From Euglena gracilis (taxonomy: Eukaryota > Euglenida > Euglenophyceae > Euglenales): a stretch of DNA of 64,000 nucleotides. Shown one piece after another: positions 23,701-32,700 of the stretch. Each line of letters opens with the position of its first letter. Within the stretch, counting starts at the first letter, position 1. Below the pieces are notes generated by a model. That model was not told the DNA's origin and ran no database searches. It saw only the letters and a program-made list of their open reading frames with translations. Both the position numbers and the translations under genes were made by a program. The stretch covers positions 26,147,744 to 26,211,743 of the forward strand of contig CP154956.1 of NCBI GenBank assembly GCA_039621445.1. The letters are read 5' to 3'.

Positions 23701-26700
23701 TGAGGGGGGGGGGAATGCAAAAAAAAAACACAACATAGAATCCAAAAAAAAAAACGCACATAGAATCCTTTGAAGGCTCCCCCGAGTTGTTCTTTTTGTC
23801 ACTGGAGAGGACAGAAAAATTTTGTATCTGCTGGGGAGAATTATCAAAAAATTTTCAGTTTGCACAAAAAATAAGCATTTTTTGACCAAAAAGTGCAAAA
23901 AATGACAAAGAAAATTGAAAATTGTGCTGCCAAAATTCTTGGTTTTCAGGGGAAATCGGCGAGTACTTTGTCATTGTCAAAAAATTCCAACAAAAAAACC
24001 AAAAATTGATGGGAAATTTTTTTTGCCAAACTCAAAAAAAACACAAAAAAAACCTGCTACAAAACGCATTTGCGTCCCCCCCTTGGGGCATTGCAACACA
24101 AGATAATCTGGTGGGGGGACCGGAACGGTGGAAAGCAGCCAAGGAGGTCAGAAGCAGCAAAAAAAAACAGCCAAAACTGGCCAGTAGCGTCCTGAAGCGG
24201 TCGAAATCGAGCCCAAAATGGTCAAAAAAGACCTCAAATGTACGACAGTCACAAAAATAGAATAAAATAAAATGAGCTTCATAATTCAAGAGCTCGTGAG
24301 CTCATCCTCACTGGTGAAAATTTTTTGGCTTACCCGTAGTTTTCCGCAGTTATCTGCAGTTTTCCATATTTGAAGCCTTTGGCTCACCCGTAATTATCCG
24401 TAATTATCCGTAGCAGGGGTTTTTTTAAGACCGGGGGGGAGGGGGGGGCCCCCCCCCCCCCCCCCCCCCGGGGGGGGGGGCCCCCGGGGGGGGGGGGGGG
24501 AGGGGGGTCCGGGGGACCACAAAAAATGGCCGAAAAATCGCGAAAAGTGCTAAAATAGAATTTTTTCGGCGCCTGCGGCGCCGAAAAGTATATCCCACCC
24601 CCCTCCGGGGGGACCCCCCCCCCCGGGGGGGAGGGGGTCCGGCGGACCCACCCACTCTCCGCCTCCCCCTCCCCCCCCCCCGGGGGTCCAAACTTAAAAA
24701 AATCCCTGATCTGTAGTCATCCGTATTTGGGGTTTCGGGCTCATCCGTGGTTATCTGTAATGATCCGTTTCAGGATTAGCAGTCTTGTAAGGCCTTGCAA
24801 GAATGAGGCTTCTTTTTAGGGCAATGATCACAAAAATAGATATCTTCAGAAACATCCAGCAACAAACTAAAAAAAGACACAAATCTTCGGGGGGATTGAA
24901 CCAGGTGTGCGTGCCCTATGGTTCATGTCAAGGAAACCTGAAGCCCGAAATAAAAAATTCTCTTCTTTTTGCAGCAAATGCAGAGACTTGGACCACACCT
25001 GACACGAAAGGTGTCATTCTTGCTGTCATATGATGGCTTGAACCGGTAACGCATGAGGAAAACAATATGGTAAGAAGTTAAGAGGAAGAAAAGCTTCATC
25101 AAAGTGTTGTAGAGGGAGTAGAAAGAATAAAACAGATCCAAATACCGTGTCGTGAAGACAAGTGCATAAAGCAGTTGCGTCTTCAGTGACAGACCTGAAT
25201 GGTGACATGTGCTGGGTAGACACATTTCATGAAAAAAAAATTGCAGAGAGTTTAAGATATTGATATGGCGTTTGGTGTGATCAGGGCATTGCAAACTTCA
25301 TCAAATAATTCCAAAAAAAATTGGTGAAAGATGATACCCACCCAGCCACCCAAAACCCACCCAAAAGCGGCCGAAACCCAAGATAAAAAAATTTTGCTGC
25401 CAGATCATCAGTTTCAGCAACTAAAACATGATGTCATACATGATGTTGTAATGTTCTTGCAGCATCCTTCAGGCAAATATTCCACTGTCGATGGCTTTCA
25501 AAATCACTAGAATACCCCTGAATGTCTTTTTTTGTTGTTTTTTTTGTGAAAAACAAAAGCGTTCAAGGCTCATCATTTCGGATTCAACGATCTCTCCTAC
25601 TCAGGGGTCTGAAACAATTCCAGCTGAACCCGAAAACTTCATCCCAGCTTCAGCCCATCATAACAACAATTTATGAACTGGACAAACACTTGCAAATGGT
25701 TATGGCACTAAATTGCCAGACCATTGGTTCAAAAAAACTTTGGCACAATATGCCAAACAGGCTTCTTGTTCAGACCGCGGGGCTCACAAAAATTGGGCTT
25801 TTACCCCCCCCCCCCTAGTCGTATGACCGGGTTCCTGCAACCTGTGACCGGGGGGGGGGGTCATAACACCCCCATAACCTGCAACCTGTGACCGGGGGGT
25901 GGTCATAAACGAGGCGGCGGTTGTAGGTAAGGTGGTGTTAAATTTTTCGCAACCTGCAACCTGTGACCGGGGGTGGTCATAACACCCCCACCTGCAACCT
26001 GTGACCGGGGGGTGGTCGTAAATGGGGGGTGGTCGTAAATGAGGGGTGGTCGTACAACTAGGGGGGGGGGGGTACAAGCTATATTGGCGCTTTGTGCCGA
26101 AAGCATGGCAACTTGGCACCAAATTGTTACCATGTGCCAGCATTTTGGCCAATTCACACCACATTGCTGGCACCATGGGCCAAATTTTCGGGTTCATCTG
26201 TAATCAGTTTCACTGATCTGTAATCAATTTTCAGGGTTCATCAGTAACATTCATTCAGGTACATTATTCGACAAACCTCCGCGCCTTGCCCCTGGTTTGT
26301 TGGTAACCCAGGTCACAAACAAGTCCGAAACCCCCAAAAGAACGATTTGCGTGTCAACAAACCCACCATAAATGAACACAATTTAAGGTGCCTAAAGCTT
26401 TGGCATCAGGCTTCTTTTTAACACGGAAGACTCTGCCGGGAGGGGGAGTCCTGCTAGAGGTCCCCCCCCCCGAGTTTCAGGTGTGGGCCCCCGGCCCCAG
26501 GTATCTTCAACCCAAAAATGGTTCCAAGTTTCTCCCAGGACCAGGCCAATAAAAAAGAGCAATCATATATTGGCCACTGCTACTGGGGCAACTGGGGTCC
26601 ATGGCTTTGGCCACTTCATGCCAAAATATCGGCCGCCATGAGACAAAATAATGATGCAAAGTGGTTTTTGGCAACCTGTCACCAAGTTACATGACCACAT

Positions 26701-29700
26701 GAGCCACGGTGTTGGCTACCATGAGCCAAATAAAAAACAACTGTAATCAACTGGTCAACTAGCCGCCCTGGTCCCCCCCCCCCGGGCTTGGCCTGGACCA
26801 CAATTGAATGCAAGGACGGGGGGGGGCAACCTTGGGGGCAAGTACGCCATGTGAAGAATTCCAGTGGGCCATGCGCTTAATAGCCAAAAAAAAGCATAAA
26901 AAATGGGGGGCCAAGATCTCATGTTGAGGCCGGAGGCCAACTTTAGGGGGCCAAATTTGCACATAAGGAAGAGGGTGGCCTCGAGCGAGAAATTGGTGAT
27001 GGACTTTTTGGTGGTCGCTAGCGACTAGTCGCTAGGGTCGCTAGCGACTAGTCGCTAGCGACCACCAATTTTAAGTCCACCCCCCCTCTGGAAAAAATTT
27101 TAAGCCCCCCCTCCAAATTTTTTTTCATTCAAATGCAAATGACTCAAATGACGAAAGCAAATGACTCAAAGCCCACCCAAGTGCCTTCCAAAACCCACCC
27201 AAATGCCTTCCAAAACCCCCATTCGGGGGTCAATTTGCAAAAAAAAATTTCAATAATATCTTCTCTTTGGGCCCGTTCTATGAAACCATAGCATTTACCA
27301 TGGCCTGGGAGGAGGCCGAAGGCCGACTAAGTTCATTACGGAGTGCGATTCGGCCATCCTTGCCTTGCACACACAAGGGGATTTTGTTATTTTGGGCGGG
27401 GGGGTCCAGGGGCGGCGGCAGCCCCCCCCCCCCCGGAGGAGGCCGTAGGCCGACTGAGTTCGCGTATCGGGGAGCATTAGGGAGCGCAACTCGCCATCCT
27501 TGCCTTGCACACACTGCAAATAACCCCCGAATGGGGGTTTTGGAAGGCATTTGGGTGGGTTGTGAATCATTTTCTTTCATATTTGAATGAAAAAAAAGAT
27601 CGGGGGGGCTTAAAATTTTTTTAGAGGGGGGGGGTGGACTTAAAATTGGTGGTCGGCCCGACCACCAATGGCCGCCAGCCACGGTCACTGGCGACTAGTT
27701 GCTAGCGACCACCAAAAAGTCCATCGCCAATTTCCCGCCGAGGAGGGTGCCCAAGAGTCCCAGCAGGTAGCTTTTTTCGGCCTAAAATCTGAACTTAACC
27801 CTTTTTTCTTGGCCCAATGACTAACTTGAAATTCCACTGACGTAAACGGATTTCAGCTGGGTTTACCACCATTGAAGACGGCGCTTACTCCCCCCCCCCC
27901 CGTCCACGAAGCGGGTTCCTGCAACCTGACCAGGGGGAGAGGGGGTCATGCATGCCACCCAAACAATCCCCAACCAGAGGTGACCACATGACGAGGTGCC
28001 AAAAACAACCCAATTTTCAAACCAGACGACAACCCTCGACCCGTTATCATCAAAAATCCAAAACAGGTGCCCATTCACTGCTATCGAAATTCAAGACAGG
28101 CGCCCGTTGCTGGTAAGATTGGGAGGGGGATGATACCCATGAAGAGTTCAAAATCTTTTCATTTAAAGCTTTGGCATTCTGCACCTTAATTGAAAATACT
28201 TTTCACAGGCTACCTGATAATTCCAACAGCTGGGAAGCGCGATGCCTCGAAGGCTCTACATTTAAAATGTCACATCCTGATTTCAGACTGTTTTTTCAAC
28301 AATTTCTGCTAAATGTGGTTATTGCTTACCTTGATTATTAAAACCTCTTCAACTGTTACCCCCCCCCTCTTGCCCACCGGGGTGGATGGGTGCATATGGC
28401 CCGTGACCTGCAACCCCCAGTCAGGGGGGCTTGGTCAACGGGGAGGGATGGGTATCTGAGAATTCAACAGTCGGACATGCTGAGCCTCATAGCGCTTAAA
28501 ACTGATTACCTTTCTGGTTGCGTTGCTCTGGAACTGGGGGCTGGAAAATTTGGGCTGGCTGGAAAAAAGCTGCTGGCTCCCGGGGCTGGGGATTGGGGGT
28601 CGAACCAGGTTCCAAAGAATTGAAACTGCAAAAAAATGTCCAAAAAAACAGCCAATTGTGCAAAAAAAAATTTGAACTCAAATTTGTTCTGGCAGCAGCA
28701 CCAATGGTAGTAGTACTGGTAGCAGCAGCAGCAGCAGCAACAGAACAGGAGGAGGAGGAGGAATACTTAGGAGTCCCTAATTTTGGCCCGTGGCGCCTCC
28801 TACTGGGATGATCGGACTGAAACTCCGATACCTACCCCCCCCTTGAGGTCTGGCTAGTCTCAATAAACTAGCTCCCGAAAAGGCACCTATGGTCAGGGCC
28901 AAGATTTCTTCCGCGGTCGGCTGCAGGTCGACAGCGGTCGGCTGCGGTCGGCACTTATTTGCCCACTCTTGGACGACGAAACCACCGATGACGTTAGAAA
29001 AGGTGGTTACTCCCAAAATGCAACACCATGAGGGACAACATAATCTTCTCCGCCGTCCGACCACCGGTCAGGCGCTAACGTTGTAGAGATGCCGATTCAT
29101 ATACACAAACAAAAGGGCGTCATGGGTGCCATTAGACACGTTGAGACGGTCATCAGTTTGGATGGCATGTGCTGGTACTTGCAAAAAGAAATTCAAAGAG
29201 AATCAAAGAGAAAACAGGGCAAAGAACTAGCAATATACTCCTTAAAGACAATCCGCATCTGCAATGCCATGAAAGATTGAAGCATCAAGCCTCTCAAAGG
29301 AGAAAATCCAATCGTTGTGTGGCAATGCTTGCCCAGAAAAGCATCAACGTCACAAGCCCTTGCATAAAAAACAATCCACTTACTCACTGTCATGTGACAA
29401 TAAATGTGGACTTGGGGGGAAAATCTGCGGTCGGCTGCGGTCGGCACACTACCTACGACAGCCTATGACAGTCACCAAAGCTGTGGTCGGCTGCGGTCGG
29501 CTGCAGTCGGCATAGTGCCTGGCCCCGAACCCTGGCGGAACAGCGTACCTATGCCAACTGGTGTGAACCACCCCACGAAAAGAACTAATAAGTGTATGCT
29601 TATTTATTAATTTATCATAATTAATTGGTCTAGGGCACTGCGCACTCATTAGGGGGTTCACAGGGGAAGGGGGTCCGACCCCCCTCCCTGGGTGCACAGA

Positions 29701-32700
29701 GGGGTCAGGCACAGGGGATTTCTTAAGGACCCCCCCCCCCCCGGGGGGGGTGGAGGGAGGGGGTCCGCGGCTGGAGGGGGGCTGGGCTGGGCTGGGTCGG
29801 TGAAAAACAGAGTATCTAAAAAAATTGCCATTTTCGACATTTTGGTGGATGGAGCTAGATCAAGGCTGGGGGGCTGTGATGGAGGAAGCTGTGGTGAGGG
29901 GAAAAAATGCAGGGATAGGTGACCTGGGCAGCCCAGTTGGCTGGCCGGCCTGCAGCCGGCTCGCCCAGCCTTCAGCCGGCTGGCCCAGCCTCCGGCCGGG
30001 CTGGACCCGACTTTATTTCAGTCAACCCCCGAGGGGGGGGGGCTCCCAGCCCGAATTTGGGCTGCTGGCTGGATTTGAGCTGGCTGGCTGGCTGGACCCC
30101 TCCCCCCCGGGGGCAGTGTGCCCTCCGGCTTAAGAAATCCCCTGGTCAGGCAGGGGGGGGGGGGCTCAGAGGATCCCCTGGAACCGAAAATTGTTTCTTC
30201 TGATGGAAGAAAAATCATAGCACATTTTTATGTTTTGTTCATGTTATGTTCTTATGTTTTAAATTTTGCTTTTTAATGTTTTTGGTTGATCTGGTGCAAA
30301 AAAAAAACACCTAAAAACATAATTTTGGCCGTTTATTTTAAACCTTCCAAAAATATAATTTGTTTGTTGAGTTGGCAACAACCAGTCAGCCGAGTCTGAC
30401 TAATCGACTGGTCGACTCAATGACCCCCCCCCTCAGGCTATGTCTTGGCACTGCCGTAATTACCAGCCTGCATAGGAGGTTGAACTTCCTCTTCCTCCAC
30501 CTCTGTCACATGACCCTCAACTTCTATCCAGCCTTTGGGTTCGGATCCCCTTCAAGTCAGGGGGAAGGGCTGGAGCAGGTAATGCCAGAGGTACCTCTCA
30601 GTGAACCATTGCCTGTATTATTCTTCAGATTTTCCTGGTTGAATATTCACACCCCCCCATTTTGGCCCAGGAGAAGAAAAACCAGACCACTCTGATTATT
30701 GGCCCCGAGCGAGAAATTGGTGATGGACTTTTTGGTGGTCGCTAACGACTAGTCACCAGGGTCGCTAGCGACTGGTCGCTAGCGACCATTGGTGGTTGGA
30801 GCGACTAGTCGCTCCGACCACCAATTTTAAGTCCACCCCCTCTAAATTTTTAAACCCCCTCAAAAAATTTTTCATTCAAATACCGGGGGGGGGGGATTTT
30901 GTGCTGGAGAAATTTTGCGGCGACAAATTTCGCGGGCGACAAATTTCGCGGGAATCCTTAAAAATGTCTGGAAATATTTCGTGGGATTTTTTTCTGCAAA
31001 TTTTTGGTTGAACATCGTGAGCAGGTGAATGGGAACACATGGACGGACGCAGGCCAATATCTGCAGGAAAAATTTCGCGGGATTCCTTTTAAATGTCCGG
31101 AAATATTTCACGGGATTTGCTTCCGCGAAATTTGTCCATGCAAATTTTCTCTAGGGAAAAATTCACCCCCCCCCCCGGTATGAAGGAAAATGACTCAAAT
31201 GCCTTCCAAAACCCACCCAAATGCCTTCCAAAACCCCCATTCGGGGGTCAATTTGCAAAAAAAATTCAATAATATCTTCTCTTTGGGCCCGTTCTATGAA
31301 ACCATAGCATTTACCATGGCCTGGGAGGAGGCCGAAGGCCGACTAAGTTCATTACGGAGTGCGACTCGGCCATCCTTGCCTTGCACACACAAGGGGATTT
31401 TGTTATTTTGGGCGGGGGGGTCCAGGGGCGGCGGCCCCCCCCCCCCCCCCCCCCCGAGGAGGCCGTAGGCCGACTGAGTTCGCGCATCGGGGAGCATTCG
31501 GGAGCGCAACTCGCCATCCTTGCCTTGCACACACTGCAAATAACCCCCGAATGGGGGTTTTGGAAGGCATTTGGGTGGGTTGTGAGTCATTTTCTTTCAT
31601 ATTTGAATGAAAAAAAGATCGGGGGGGCTTAAAAATTTTTAGAGGGGGGGGTGGACTTAAAATTGGTGGTCGGCCCGACCACCAATGGCCGCCAGCCACG
31701 GTCGCTAGCGACCACCAAAAAGTCCATCGCCAATTTCCCGCAAAGAGCCCTGATTATTGCCCCCCAAAAAGGTGTATTCCTTTGGCACCGAAGGCGCCGG
31801 GGGTTCAAAAATACCACATTTTTTTCCGGCAATACCAAACCCCCCTTTGAAGGGGAATTTGCCAGGGTTGGACCCAGTTGAGACTCAGAACCACCAACGC
31901 TTGTTGCGTTTTTTCCCGCCCTGCAGGGGTCGGTCACTGTGGCCAATCGGCCAAAAAATCATAGGATTTGGGTCAGAAATCAAAAAAAAACCAGCGCCTT
32001 TGGCGCTGCGTGGCCACTTTCAGTCAATCCTGTCTGACCCCACCCCACGGGGTCTGGAGCCAAAAACCAGTCAGTCACCGAAACCACCTTTAGTCAGTCG
32101 GAAACACCTTTAGCAATGGTATGGGTTTGGCAGTTATGTTTGGCAGTTTGGTTTTGGCTAACAATTGGTATGGTAGAAAGCACCATCCCCTTCCTCAGTC
32201 GAGTCGGAGGAGCCCAATGGGGGTAAATTGCAACCAGGCGTTTGGGTGTTTCATGACCCTTTTGATGGTCCCATTATATACCTTTTTTTTTTGGACATGC
32301 AGACCCCCCTGTGTGCACTGTGGCTGTTTTTTTGGTGCCTTTTATCCCTTCTTCTGGCCTGGTGCTGTTGTTCGCCTCTGGCCCTTTTTGTCTGTGTACG
32401 TGGAGCTGCAGACCCCCCCCCCTATGCAGCCAAAAGCTAGCGGGAAATGGTCAATTGGGTGCATATGCATCAATCCCCCCCTGTTAGGGGGCTCCCGGAC
32501 GCCGCTCCGGGTGCCATTTATGGGGAGTCGCCGGCCAAACCAAAAATCCTTCTGCGTCTTTGGTGAGGGAAAAAAACTTCGGTGGCCAAGTGCCAATTAT
32601 GGGGGTCGCTGAGACCTTATCTCTTTTTTTAGAGTACTAAAGCTTACCATTGGGAAAAGGGGACCCCCCCCCGCACTGCGCAGGTCATGAGCACCATGGA

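Noticed and set aside
28777-29064. Minus-strand open frame with VTTFSNVIGGFVVQEW
   Set aside because: It runs into GGTCGGCTGC repeats, has no recognised family, and has no splice continuation. Similarity between copies only reflects their allelic nature.
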